The notes: generated by a model not told the origin, from the sequence alone. 64,000 nt of DNA from Enoplolaimus lenunculus (GCA_030248215.1 JASANG010001527.1:1-64000), one strand, 5' to 3'; positions 33,942 through 46,029 are shown, numbered from the stretch's first letter. Made by a program: numbers and translations.

Positions 33942-34349
33942 GTATGTGATCCGCTGTGTTTAAGCTTTTCTCACATGAATATTTTTTCCATTTGATTTTA
34001 TATCATGGGCCATCCAAGTTACACTGTCTACGCTACTGTAAAAAAATTGTACCAGCATGCGAGTCGTTGACTTCGTAATTGCAGTGTTTTGCAACTTAGA
34101 CATCCAAAAGTCACGCACATCCAGTGTACGCTCACTAGACGACTGGCAGACCGTCTGAAACGGCGTATTATATCACCTGTCGCCAAATAATGATAGGTTT
34201 TCAGACTGACGAATTCGTGCAATTGCTGATTTCAAAATTGGCACAGAAGCACTGTAGCACAGCCAACTTTCTAAAACAGTTTTAAACAAATTTGCGAATC
34301 AAAAACGACAAAAATGCCCGGATTTTAAACGGAAATTATTTGGTTTCAG

Positions 34350-34472
34350 CATATTCGCTGATGGTGTTCGTACCAGAAGAAAGCCCGAACGTAATTGAAC
34401 CTTTGAACACGTTTCCAATAAAACGACGTGTTCCTGTACGGTTCGGCAAACGATCAATCTATGATTACGATA
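34350..34472 (+). CDS. RFamide-type neuropeptide precursor, exon 2 (peptide 1)
   Basis: The exon begins after TTTCAG and ends GAT A|GTAAAA, phase 1 in and out. It encodes an acidic spacer (VPEESPNVIEPLNTFPI), then KRRVPVRFGKR. Dibasic KR before the peptide and Gly-Lys-Arg after it are standard prohormone convertase and amidation signals. The predicted product is RVPVRF-amide or VPVRF-amide, depending on whether cleavage uses KR or KRR. The downstream spacer SIYDYDS is acidic. Confidence 0.88.
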
Positions 34473-34499
34473 GTAAAACGCGATCTATAGCTAGTGCAC

Positions 34500-34790
34500 A
34501 TGGGCGTAGCCAGGTTTTTCGTTTGGGAGGAGCACTCATATACTTTAAATATATAGTGTCAGTGTGTTATTTCGACAAAAACAGTCACTACGCTCACAAC
34601 AGCGGTTGAGAAAGTAAATTTTGGTGCATATACCACTAAAGCAATGTCGGTTCAGAATGGAAAATAAATACCTAGTGTGTGGGAATGAAACGCACAGGAG
34701 ATCATATGATTGCAACTTATTCAAAAGTGAAATTTTTTCAAAAAACTTTGAGGACCTTGGCCTCTTGCCCCCCTCCGGCTACGCCCCTGC
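34500..34790. mobile_element. MITE in intron 2 of the RFamide gene
   Basis: The left end TGGGCGTAGCCAGG and right end CCGGCTACGCCCCTG form a terminal inverted repeat. The flanks AGTGC on both sides look like a target duplication. The element makes up nearly half of intron 2. A CTGACTACGCCCCTG terminus at about 59497 may be another member. Confidence 0.7.
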
Positions 34791-34945
34791 CAGTGCGTAG
34801 ACACAATTCTATTTTCGAAAAAATGTATATCTCATAACGAAAACGGATATCTGGCTAGCATAACATGTATGTGAGACAGAAATATATTCAGTACTTAACG
34901 CTAACAAGCGTTATGTCCTAAAACTAATTTTAAAATTGACACCTT

Positions 34946-35112
34946 GGCCCATGTTACTTTTAGGGGTCTTCCAGTTTTTGGTGGTATGTATACCAGTATG
35001 CTTAGACTACATTTCTTGTTTAGGGTTTTGCTTAAGCTTAAAAATACACTTCTCAACACTTAGGCTTGCTTAGGCTTAGGAAAACATTTCATCTACTGTT
35101 ACGGTCCTAAAC
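34946..35112. mobile_element. Rep-C MITE in intron 2 of the RFamide gene
   Basis: The element starts GGCCCATGTTACTTTTAGGG, then carries GCTTAGGCTTAGG-type repeats, and ends near TACTGTTACGGTCC. It lies between exons 2 and 3, only about 40 bp before the exon 3 acceptor. Confidence 0.7.
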
Positions 35113-35150
35113 ATGTTCGCAAAATGTTTCCGTTTTAAAGTATATTTCAG

Positions 35151-35224
35151 GCGGACTTCAAGTTGAGCTGGTGAAACGTGGCGATCCGCGGCCTGGTACG
35201 CCGTTACGATTTGGAAGACGGTAG
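35151..35224 (+). CDS. RFamide-type neuropeptide precursor, exon 3 (peptide 2)
   Basis: The exon begins after TATATTTCAG at 35150, completing a Ser codon, and stops at TAG. It encodes GLQVELVKRGDPRPGTPLRF followed by Gly-Arg-Arg and the stop. The second predicted product is GDPRPGTPLRF-amide (residues 76-86). The assembled precursor is 89 residues: signal peptide, acidic spacer, peptide 1, acidic spacer, peptide 2. Both peptides end in Pro-Val/Leu-Arg-Phe-amide, resembling the PxRFamide ending of the NPFF/GnIH family, but no known precursor is recognised. An ATTAAA at 35270 is a possible polyadenylation signal. All three splice phases agree. Confidence 0.88.
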
Positions 35225-35407
35225 AAGTACCTGGTGGCAGAAATCTAAACATTAATGTTTCTAATCTTGATTAAAATTGACATATATAAAAGTATTTGAT
35301 TTAAAAATTAATCAAAATTTAGTATCTTTTCATTTTATTTCTGAAGAATCAAACACGGTATGCTTCAGTTCAAGTTATGTTAGCATCAATGTCGAACAGC
35401 TGAACAG

Positions 35408-35576
35408 AACCATTTATAGAACAGGGCCGGATCGTTTTCCTGCGGAGCTGCAATAGAATTAGTTTAAGCTTTAGATTACCTTTTGCTTAGGCTTAACTTA
35501 TGCTTAGGCTTAGACTTAGGCTTATGTTTAGGAATATGCTTCTACTATTGTTGCAGCCCTGCTTTATACGTGGGCC
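35408..35576. mobile_element. Rep-B MITE
   Basis: The ends ATTTATAGAACAGGGCCGG and CAGCCCTGCTTTATACGTGG pair imperfectly. The interior has CTGCAATAGAATTAG and GCTTAGGCTTAGACTTAGG. It lies about 180 bp downstream of the RFamide gene stop. Confidence 0.75.
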
Positions 35577-37543
35577 GCTGAATATATCCCCAAACCGTTG
35601 TTCAGCCAACACCAAATCTTATAACGGATCAATTAAAAAGTTCTGTCACTTAAAATATTGCATGGAATATTCCCGCATTGTATATTAAGTTAAGTCCCCC
35701 TTAATTGTTGGTGGAATTTTTATCTGCCCCCTAAAATTTTACCAAAACGTCATGGGCATTTGACATTATTGCATTTTGTGGAAAATATTTCATGTATAGC
35801 AGAACTCACAGTGCAAAGCGAATGCAGGGAGGGAGCAATTTTTTTTGACCCTTATGAAGCACCAGAATAATTGCGAAACGTACAGAAATGACTATTTAAG
35901 GGTCATATATTGAAGTATTATTATCTCTGTATACCCACCACGTATTCATGATTTTCTAATCACCCAAAACCAGTTTAGACGAATTCTACTGGTATTCCCT
36001 GCGTTTGGTTTGACAATATGTAGTGGTGCGCTTGAATTTTCATTGTTCCGGGCCTGAGTAAAATTTCTTGGTGCCTGTTTAGTTCAAATTTCTTACAAAC
36101 ACCCATGATAACGGTCGCAGTCAAAAATTCCTTTAATTTCAAAAAAGTGTAAACCTAAACCTAAACTAAAAATATTGTCTAACATCAATGTCGACTCTCA
36201 TGGGGCAACTATGATATTGTTAAAAGTGTGTAAAGTTTACTTAAAACAGTAAAATTACATTTTCTCTCTGCCACGTTTCGCTTCAAACGATATCGATTTC
36301 AACCGTATCCCCTATACTTGCTATGATTGTTGAACGTTCATATATAACCAAGTAGTAAAGTGCAATTAATTGCTGTGTGCACTTTTCTCAACCGGAAACT
36401 ATGCCGCTTTTTGATGTGTGTTCTTTTGAGTCTAGAACCAGTCTTAGAAATGTATAAATTTACCTATATTTCAATTGTCTACAGCATGTTACATATATCT
36501 ATATATGTGTGAGAGTGTGTAGTATATATATACTTCTAAGGTTTTCTTTGGATATGATTTTCGAAATATTACAATATAGGATTCCAAAGTACATCTAAAT
36601 GACCCACAGAATAACCACAGATGATTAAGTCTGAGAATCTAAGCTATGCAATTGCGAAAGAATAACAAATTGCGAAATAATAACAGTAGTATTGCATATC
36701 TATAGGCGTCTATGTACAGCACGTCAGAGGACCAGAGACCATACAAAGATATTGTTTGGGAGCCCACCACAGAGAGGAATAGACTGGCGTAGGTTCGTCT
36801 GTATACTCAGGTAATCGTTTCGATTTATAAACTTTAAATCAAGCTAACGTTTTGCCAACGTTTAGGATCAGATAAAAGCTCATTTTTACGCTTAGGCTTA
36901 GGCTTAGGCTTTCGAAATATGCTTATACTACTGTTTCGGTCCTGTAGTATACATTGGCCCAAATTCGGAGCCCCCTATTGTATCGAGCGAGCGCATGTCG
37001 TTGACCTCTTAAAAACGACTGAATAGTGCATATTTGTCTCATCGCCAGAATTTTTGGACATTATTTCTCTTGTAACCATCGTGTATACGCCTCAACCCAG
37101 CATTAAAATTGGAAAGTTAATACATTTTTTATGAGTTAAATTAGTAAATAATGCATAAGAAAAGTGAAACTTAAACCATGTGTTTGAAAACTGAATTCGG
37201 ACCGCCAGTTGGTCATGTTTTTATGAACTTTGAAATTAAAGTGCGAGTTAATAGCTTGAAAACCGCGTTTTAAATAACTTTACAAATTGTTGATTTTGTT
37301 TAAAAAATGTTTTGACGAAAAAACATAAAATCGCCGCAGATATTTTTGTCCGTAAGTTGCTGCTGCTATTCTGTTGCCCCATGACCGAATTGACTTCTTA
37401 ATTCCGCTCCATCACGGTTACTCATCGAAGACAAGCAGCAAAAAGGTTCGGCGTATCCATTCGAATATGTATATATTGCCAAATCTGGGTCACAGGTACA
37501 CATTTCCGCGGGACCAACACTCCTAGGTCCATTCTTCAAAGGT
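35577..37543. other. Gene-free stretch, one truncated Rep-B copy
   Basis: The segment at about 36866-36961 is the right half of a Rep-B element (CGCTTAGGCTTAGG, then TATACTACTGTTTCGGTCC and ACATTGGCCC). A TATATA-rich run is at about 36490-36530. Nothing else is recognised. Confidence 0.4.
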
Positions 37544-37544
37544 A

Positions 37545-38215
37545 CTGGGACCATTTGTCAACGGACCTGGGACCATTTGTCAACGGACCTGGGACCATTT
37601 GTCAACGGTCCTGGAACCATTTGTCAACGGTCCTGAGACCATTTGTCAACGGTCCTGGGACCATTTGTCAACGGTCCTGGGACCATTTGTCAACGGTCCT
37701 GGGACCATTTGTCAACGGTCCTGGGACCATTTGTCAACGGTCCTGGGACCATTTGTCAATGGTCCTGGGACCATTTGTGAACGGTCCTGGGACCATTTGT
37801 CAACGGTCCTGGGACCATTTGTCAACGGTCCTGGGACCATTTGTCAACGGTCCTGGGACCATTTGTCAACGGTCCTGGGACCATTTGTCAACGGTCCTGG
37901 GACCATTTGTCAACGGTCCTGGGACCATTTGTCAACGGTCCTGGGACTATTTGTCAACGGTCCTGGGACCATTTGTCAACGGTCCTGGGACCATTTGTCA
38001 ACGGTCCTGGAACCATTTGTCAACGGTCCTGGGACCATTTGTCAACGGTCCTGGGATCATTTGTCAACGGTCCTGGGACCATTTGTCAACGGTCCTGGGA
38101 CCATTTGTCAACGGTCCTGGAACCATTTGTCAACGGTCCTGGGACCATTTGTCAACGGTCCTGGGATCATTTGTCAACGGTCCTGGGAACATTTGACAAA
38201 GGGTCCTGGGACCAT
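37545..38215. repeat. 22-bp minisatellite, about 30 units
   Basis: The core GGGACCATTTGTCAACGG plus four further bases repeats head to tail about 30 times, with few variants (CAATGG, GTGAAC, GGATCA, GGAACC, GACTAT). The first units end in GGACCT rather than GGTCCT. Units near the right edge degenerate, and a looser GGACCAT motif continues to about 38390. Twenty-two bases is not a multiple of three, so all three plus-strand frames run open through the array and read the same 22-residue peptide. These are not genes. Confidence 0.97.
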
Positions 38216-38391
38216 TGTTCTTTAGGAGCGATGTTCTTAAGACACAGGACGATCTTCCCGCGGGCCTTTCTTCCCCAGAAGTGTTGTCCCAGAATATGTT
38301 CTCTTCTTATAGAGCAAAAGCCCGAGAACCATTTCTCCTCCGGAATAGGGACCATATTCCACTCTTAACGTTATTCAATCATGGTCCAGTA

Positions 38392-38824
38392 CTGTAGGGA
38401 CTCGAATAACAGGGAGTAATAAGAGGGGGTTCCCATTTTGAGTCCCAATCAATAGGAGTCTGTATCCCTAATAAGAGTCCGTAAGCAAATAGGGTCCCGA
38501 AACCCTAGAGTCCGTTTATGTCAATTGTCCCTAACTGTAGTGCATAAAAAACTCCAGGCTCAAATAAAGTTGAGTTCCAAACTTTAAAGTATCCCTAAGT
38601 TTGAAAGTACATTCCTAAGTGTAACCTTCACTATCGTTCAAGTTTTTGATACAAGACAAATAAACTTTAAATCAGCGGATAATTGGAAAACCGGATATAC
38701 ATCAGTAACAAAGGGTTGCGGAGCGTCGGTTAAAAATAAATAACAGGTCGTAACCGAATAACAGGGGGTTCCCTCTTGACTGGCCAGATAAATATCAGTC
38801 CCCCTCCTATTCGCGTCACTACAG
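38392..38824. mobile_element. Rep-D MITE, full-length copy
   Basis: The element starts CTGTAGGGACTCGAATAAC and ends CTATTCGCGTCACTACAG. At 433 bp it is a good family reference, including the internal CAAATAAAGTTGAGTTCC and AGACAAATAAAC blocks. It lies within 200 bp of the minisatellite. It is non-coding. Confidence 0.85.
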
Positions 38825-41286
38825 AGTCACAACTTTTTCTCAACGATTTTTGCTTCTGCTTTCATTCAATCTTGTGTTTTATATTTCGTTTACGTATATA
38901 CTTCCGTCTAAAATCTGACATCCGACTGTACCGCGACACTGCGCCTGGCAAAGTTATTCAAAAACCAAAACTTTATTGTTCCGGTATACTTGAATATGGT
39001 TTGAAATGTGGTGATGGTGGTTTTTTCAAATTTTAAATTTCTACTTCACAAACAATACCGACAAACGACGGTTGTCATCAAAAACCCTCCTTTATCATTC
39101 GGGGCACGTTTTGTAAATGGCGCTGTGTACTGGTTGTATAAACAGGCGCTGACCAACGCTACAGCACAATGAAAAAGGAGGCCCTACCGAAAATGTCCCT
39201 TCCCAGTGGCCAAAATATTTCGAAAGTAGAAGTGTAGAAAACATTTCTATGTTAGCAAAATATTTATTGTCCTCGATTGAAATCTTCTTGCTCGGACTCC
39301 TATCAATTTCAGACTGCGGGGCGGTTAACCTCGGTTGCATAGCCAGCGTTTCATTTCGGGATTCTGTTAATACCGCAAGTTATTTTTCCAGCAAAAATTT
39401 TTTGACCTCTTGGACCCTGGAGTTTGTTTTAAAGCCTATTAAAAGTATAGCTATTGTGTTTTTGTTTTATAGAAATGTCGGTGGAACAATCCATCTCGCT
39501 TTGAATACGCTAAGCCGTAAGCCGCTATCCGTTTCATAGGGTAAATCGAAAGGGGGCCACGAGCCGTGCTCCCCCGTTACGATTATCATTTTTCAGGTAG
39601 AGATATTGCCTTATCGAATCATTGTTAACAATTTAAAGATGAATTATTAGACTGTTCTATACGGAACCGAGACCAACCGTTCTCGTTCCCCCCCCAGTAC
39701 GGTTTTGAAACCTCTTTTATTGTGAAACTTATATACTCTTCCAAGTTTTGTAAACTAGGGGTCATAAAAATAAATGTTGGATTTATTCCAAACTATGGTT
39801 GTCAGAATGTGGTTTGTATTATATGTTTGATTGAGGATGGTCTCGCTCGGAAACTTGCCGCTCAACAGACTCCTCAAGCCTATTAATAAAGCTAAGCATA
39901 ATCCGAAGCCTAAACCCTAAGCCTTAAAGCATAGTGATGGGCGATGAATTGTCGAGTTGATGAAATTTTGAATTACAATTTATCGGTCGACGAGCTGTCT
40001 GGCGACGAATTGTTGTGTTAGCCAGTGGTAGATTGTGATCGAAATAATGGCAATGCTGTAGTGTTCAATAATGTTTCGAGTGTATGTTGAGTACAAAATC
40101 TACAAAAATGTCACGATATTCTGGCAGATACCTAACTATAAGTATTGGAGCATATACTGAAGAGAGGTATTAATTTGTTTGGATTCGATATCAATAGAGT
40201 TGTATGAGATATTCCGCGTTACTACTGTAGGCCTATATTTTTGTTGAGTCTCACGAAAACAACTGAAGGATGTAAAAAAACGCAACAATCACCGAAAATG
40301 TTGATTTTAATACGAACTGTGCTGAAACAATGCCGACCTTTTCCTAATTCTGCGGTTACCGGTCGTTCGCGTAGTTAAGGGGACACCTTGCTTGTAAGTC
40401 ATCGAAAACCCTTTTATGCCCACCCCTCCTAAAAAATTCTATACCCACATCAAAGTAACCCGACTAAGAGCTTACTACCGGTATGAATATAAATTTTTGA
40501 GAAGTCAGCATCAAAACGCTTTTTGTCTACGAAAATTTTCCTAGCGCCACTACAACAGTTTGGGCTTTTTCTACAAGCAGTGCCTGGTTGCGGGGTGGGG
40601 AGGTTTGAACATATATTCAACAAACCGGGCAGTTCATGTTTTAGACCTAAGCCTACTATTTGAATTATACCTCAAGTAGGCAGGTACACCGAAACACGTA
40701 CCGCGTTCGATTGATAATTTCAAGCCAACTGAACGGAAAAGTTGGAAATTACATTCAAGTTCAGTTCTAACAATATATACCGCAACACGTAGCCAGCCAA
40801 ACGTGTTACGGGGGTGTGGGTACTAATAAATTTTTCAGACGGGGCAAGTACAAATGTAGCGTTAAATACACATTGGGTTAAACCGTTTGTAATGGGCGAA
40901 ATTTAATTGAGGATAGTTGCGTAACGAGCTCTGGACCCCAGAGTTTATGTATTATTGGTTTGGCAGTTTAAATATGTTTCTTGTATTCTATTCTGTTCAG
41001 TGTGGTTCGCAAATGTGTGTTAATTCGCGGAACTTAATAAGATTGAAGGTTTTTGCTTTTTATCAACGGTCCTTGGAGACCATGCCGAGTATATACATTT
41101 ACCTCAAGCCTTAAGCATAAAACGTAAACGCTGTTCCACTTAAAATAGGGATCCCCAAAGCGTGGACATAACCAATGCAGGGCAGCTAGAGTGCTGCCCT
41201 CATTGTAAAATGGAGCCATATTTATGTGAACCATAGAGCAAACGCCATTTTATAGAGCTTGTTTTCAACGGTTCTTTTGACGATGA
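38825..41286. other. Gene-free stretch, decayed repeats
   Basis: CCTAAACCCTAAGCC-type repeats at about 39880-39935 are an inverted Rep-B remnant. A Rep-A fragment (CTTGCTTGTAAGTCATCG) lies at about 40385-40480. Open frames at 39249-39539 and 39095-39340 overlap on opposite strands and match no family I know. Confidence 0.35.
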
Positions 41287-41682
41287 CTGTAGTAACCGAA
41301 ATAAGAGGGGACACCGATACGTATACTTCGACTCTACAAATGAGTACCTTGTTTACTATTCGGTTCTCAACTGTTATTTATTTTTCAATCCAGCAACAAT
41401 TATTTGGACTACACATTTTTGACAAATGATAGCGATTTTATATGGCTCAACTTCAACACTCTACGAATATACTTTTAGGACTTGAGTATACGGCCACGAA
41501 TGCATTTGGTCCAGAAAGCATTTTTGCAACCTAGGCAGGGTTATTGACGTTTTGTGGATTAAGCAATTTTGGATTCTATTCATTCACGGACTCTAATTAG
41601 AGAAATATACTCGTATTGATTCAGACTCAAAATAAACACACCGGACGTTTATTACCTTCGCAACGTATTCGGGACACTACAT
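41287..41682. mobile_element. Rep-D MITE, divergent copy
   Basis: It starts CTGTAGTAACCGAAATAAG and ends CGTATTCGGGACACTACA. Internal blocks such as GGACTCTAATTAG place it in Rep-D, but it is clearly more diverged than the copy at 38.4 kb. Confidence 0.7.
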
Positions 41683-43064
41683 ACAAAAATTGTATTGAAA
41701 TTTCAATACTCTTACGTCTTAAATTTGCAAGGCTATAAAATGTCTGTGATTTCAGGCATTAATAGTCATATATAAAAGCTCAGAAATTCTTGTCTGAAAT
41801 AGTTAAAACATAGATGTCTTCTATTCAAAAATTACTACTGACAATTTGCAATATACAAATTTTTCATCATTTTAAAAAATAGTTGTCCTATATTCAAGAG
41901 CTAATTTTTTGGTATTAATGTATACTACTAAACCCGTAGTTGCACACATGTCAAATCTCGTAATGTACTGCATTTCGGAATGTATTGTGAAGCAATTGTT
42001 CCTAAGCGACTCTCCTATCTCACAGGTATGAAGACGTATCGTATACCCTAGCCGCAGCGTTGTGAAGAGATAGTGGGATGGGAAAACATCAAAACATTAT
42101 ACAATGGCATCATATATAAGAGTATCTGTATAAACTACCATATACTTCAGATACAGAAACAGTTGTCTAAAAAGTTTGGCAGTAATGTCTTGATATAGCA
42201 ATTTTCAGCTGAATATTAAGAATATTAAGAATCAATTTTTGAAATATTTTATTATTGAAATTTAAAGTTCAACATAGACACCAACGTCTTTTGTTTGTGG
42301 TAACCCTGTCATTAGCACAATAACATCCAATTTAACTAGTGTATGTATAATTTTTCGGCTGGTTGCTCTCGTGGTAACTATAATTTGACTTTCACTCAAA
42401 TAATTGGTTAATTCTAGTTTAGGAATCAATATTTTAGTCGTTTTTCGGTGCTGGTTTGTGCCAATTTATTCACCGTATCTGTAACAATCGGTTTATATTT
42501 GCAATTGCAACGTATATATACTCGAACTTTAGTTACAAAACAGTTTTTCGGCCAAATTATGTTCGGACAGTTTCTGACAAAGGTCGTTTCTATGCTAATT
42601 TAGTTTGTGTTAAAATACGAACAAACCATATGAGATTAGTGTTTATTGCTATGATTTGGAAAATTGATCCGTTGATTGGTGCATTTTAAACAGGGTATTT
42701 AATATGTAAATTATTGCAAAAGTTATGAAATTTCAGAATTTTATTCTTGTGCAAAAAAACTGTTAAACACACATGTTGCGCGTAATGTGATTAATACATC
42801 TAATTTGATTTTTTATAAATTTATGCGAAGAAAACACAAGTTATATTAATCAACAATATTAACGCAATATTTTATTAGCCATCAAAGACATGGATTTAAG
42901 CAGAGATAGTGTATGGAAAGGGATGGAAGCGCTGAATACGTTTTGTAAATTAAAGTTTGTACGTCGGAATGGCCTGAATTATTTTGGTTTGCTAAATTTT
43001 CATGTTTTCATTAATCTTGTTTTTTTTCTTTTTACTAACATGATTGTGGCAAACAAAATAGTTA
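41683..43064. other. Gene-free stretch, nothing recognised
   Basis: AT-rich sequence with no exon and no repeat that I could match elsewhere in the window. Confidence 0.35.
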
Positions 43065-43433
43065 TTGTAGTGACCCGAATAAAAGGGAGGGACTGATATT
43101 TATTTCGCCTCTCCAGAGGGTACCTTCTCTTGTTATTTAGTGACGGACTGTTATTTTTTTCAACCAGCCCTCCGCCACCCTTTCTTATTGATATATATCC
43201 ATTATTGCAACTATCCGTTGAATTAAACGTTTTTTGCCTTGCATCAAATGCTTGCGCGATAATACAAGGTTATACTTTGGAATGTTACCTTCAAAATATA
43301 AGTACGCTTTAAAGTATCGAACCTCTAATTAGGGTTTAGGGACACTATCTGCTTACGGACTCTTATTAGAGATACCGACTCATATTGATTGGGACGCAAA
43401 ATGGGGCCCCCTTCTTTATTCGGGTCACTACAG
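43065..43433. mobile_element. Rep-D MITE, full-length copy
   Basis: It starts TTGTAGTGACCCGAATAAAA and ends CTTTATTCGGGTCACTACAG. The internal block GATATATATCCATTATTGC and ATTAAACG follow the family order. The middle is shorter than in the 38.4 kb copy. Confidence 0.85.
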
Positions 43434-44811
43434 TACTTACCAATTTTTATGTTTTGAAATTTAACAATTTTTAGAAAAGTGTTTTAGCTAATATTTCGAT
43501 ATTTTAAGACTTATAAATTGTACTAAAACAGCAAAATTATTTGTTGTCGTGTTAGGTACGTAGCAGTGCCGAATCCACTGATATTTGAAGCAGGTTAATC
43601 CCGACCAGTCCTATAAAGTTAAATCGTTCACAATGCAATTGTTCATCTGAAGCTTATAATGTGTTGCCTTTTCTAGCCGAATAGCTAAAAAATAGGCCTC
43701 GGATTAAAGGCGAGTGCAAATAATTTTGCGCCTGTGTGCAGCTTTAAAATTTTATCATATCGAAGTATTTCTTATTAACACTCGTTACAAAAAACAGCTA
43801 AATTTTAAAACAAAAAGTTTCCTCTCAAGCCGAAAATCACGAATCTGCCACCAATTAAATCTGCATCTCCTCTGCTTCTAAGCTGAAAACCGTATTCCGA
43901 GCATCAAACGAACAATTCATACCGCAAAATGTTGAACCCGACAAAAGTATCGGTGGTGTGCACCAGCCACGCTCCTAAATTCATCCTTTTTACTACTAAT
44001 AGTACGACAGCACTGCGGATATAAGCTTTCTGTGTCTACTTCCTTTTTTGTTAACTACCATAAGACCTTAAATCTCATACACTCCAGAAAGCCAAAGACC
44101 ATAATTTCTGCTTACCCCTGATTTAACACCCTCCCGTAAAAATTTAGAGATACATCAGCGAGGGGCAAACGTGCCCTTATCAACGCATGTCAATATTTTT
44201 TGTTGTTGTGCGCTTTTATTTTTGACACAATTTTTTTTAAAGTGTTAACACAAATTTAAAAGTTTTATTTTTTAAAATAATAAGATAAATGCGGTTTGTA
44301 CAAGAAAATTGACAAACTGTAATCATTTACGTACGGTGCATGCGGTTATTTTCAATGATCTTTGGGGCAGAAGCGGATATATAACAAGCACACTCTCAGG
44401 CTATTCTTCCTCGAAACATGAAATCGAAGACAAAATTTTATATTAAGGTTTTAGTCTTGAAATTATGTTTGGTTTCTGACTCGCTTCGCTGTCAAGTTTG
44501 TATTGTATAGCTCCAATTGCATAAATTGCTAGACACACCGCTGATTTTTTGTTCACTAATCTGTATATATATAATAGGTTATTGAAAGTTTTTAGTGGCT
44601 GTGTTTATGTATAAAGCTGACGAATATATATGTCACGTCTTGAACACCTATTTGCCCTTGTTTAGCAAACTAGACGGTCAGTGCTACACAACAGTCAGAA
44701 GTATAATCGGTAGAGTACATTTAAATGTTAGAGTCCGTTTCCTGCATCCGACATTTGTCGATGTCGGATTTGGAGATTGACAGAATCATGTTTAATAAAA
44801 TTGAGGCGACC
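43434..44811. other. Gene-free stretch, nothing recognised
   Basis: AT-rich sequence without supported exons. A GACTCGCTTCGCTGTCAAG motif at about 44478 resembles the palindromic CGCTTCGCTCGC motif also seen near 9.45, 52.15 and 56.85 kb, so a decayed repeat is possible. Confidence 0.3.
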
Positions 44812-44895
44812 ACGATTAGTTGCGGCATCATTTCAGCTAATTTTTATGCTTTTACGATTAGTTGCGGCATCATTTCAGCTAATTTTTGTGCTTTT
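44812..44895. repeat. 42-bp tandem repeat, two copies
   Basis: Two adjacent 42-bp copies begin ACGATTAGTTGCGGCATC and end GCTTTT, with a single difference (TTTTATGC against TTTTGTGC). The plus-strand frame reads TISCGIISANF twice, but I see no gene around it. Confidence 0.95.
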
Positions 44896-45246
44896 ACGTT
44901 AAATATAAAGCAAAAATTTGAACAAACTGATCTGTAAATCAGACCATCAGTGAAAATTTAAATTGCTGAGTTTAGTTTTCAACCCATCATCCCATCTTAC
45001 ATAGGGTTGATTATGGGCAACTCAACGCAATGTGTAAGTGAGATGATGCACAATGCCGTGTCTATATACTTTTACTATTCGTATATATTTACAGATCCGG
45101 AAACGATGATACGAAACAAACAAAAACACTTTTCGTTTTGGAAAAGTTGTAAAACATTTTTGGTCCATGAATTTCGACTATTTAACCTTATACCAGATCT
45201 GGCTGCGCGGCAGTAACGGAACCAGAAGTTCACGGTGGACGGACCT

Positions 45247-45355
45247 GTTTAGTAGGATGGAAACGTGATTGTTCTGTGAAAAGCAACTTTACACATGCAG
45301 ATTGTTGTGCATTCGCTAACGTTTGCGCATTGCTCAAATTTGGCTGACTAGTCGA
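45247..45355 (+). repeat. Rep-G short interspersed repeat
   Basis: The blocks are GTGATTGTTCTGTGAAAAGC, GTGCATTCGCTAACG, TTTGCGCATTGCTCAAA and GACTAGT, in the same order and spacing as the copies at 32.0 and 47.9 kb. Confidence 0.8.
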
Positions 45356-45839
45356 AATTATATATGTGAGAAACGATTGCATACTATGAATAGCCTCGCA
45401 GTGACAAATGTTTTGCCGATTATATAAAAAATTGTTGACTGTTAAAGAATAAAAAGGTCACAGCCATTGCAAACAGCTTCGATGCAAGATTTGTTAGCAT
45501 TCTTCAACCGGCACAATTTTATGTGGTAAAAATTACCACCCGTTTACATTTCAAAAGTTATTTTTACATCATTTGACGCAGTTATTACAAGTGTTCTCAG
45601 GTTTATGTACCGTACCTACCTGCTGTTTGAAAAACTCCGGTTTTGCCATTTTGTTGGTGGCGTCACGACGAGAAAAAATAACTAAAATTCTACTTTTTAA
45701 GACGAAAGTGAAGACGACAATATAACAATAGCCCAACAGGGTAGGGTTCCTACATGTCAGAAATAAATCCGAACGGGGGACTGCGCATCCAGGTCCCCAA
45801 TTCGCTACAACCATTGGTTGGCAACGAACCGTTGTCAGA

Positions 45840-45988
45840 GGGGAGCCGGGGGGCTCGACAGCCTCCTTGAAAGATTTTTGGCCTCCTTAGAAAATTTTCA
45901 ATCTAGTATGTAAGCCATCGAAATCGCTTGCATGGCCCTCCTAAAAGTTATAGCCTCCGCTTGGCAAAGTGAGCTGACTACAGGCCTG
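45840..45988. mobile_element. Rep-A MITE
   Basis: The right end AGTGAGCTGACTACAGGCC and the internal TGTAAGCCATCGAAATCG and GGCCCTCCTAAAAG blocks identify the family. The left end (GGGAGCCGGGGGGCTCG) is diverged. Confidence 0.7.
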
Positions 45989-46029
45989 GTGGGAAATCAA
46001 CGCCATCTGTACAAAACCGACGTTTTCAA

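Noticed and set aside
37545-38215. CRISPR-like array
   Set aside because: The units are directly adjacent with no spacers, and the genome is eukaryotic.
37555-38368. Three overlapping long open frames (175-213 codons)
   Set aside because: They are pure translations of the 22-bp minisatellite. All three frames give the same repeated peptide, with no signal, domain or splice support.
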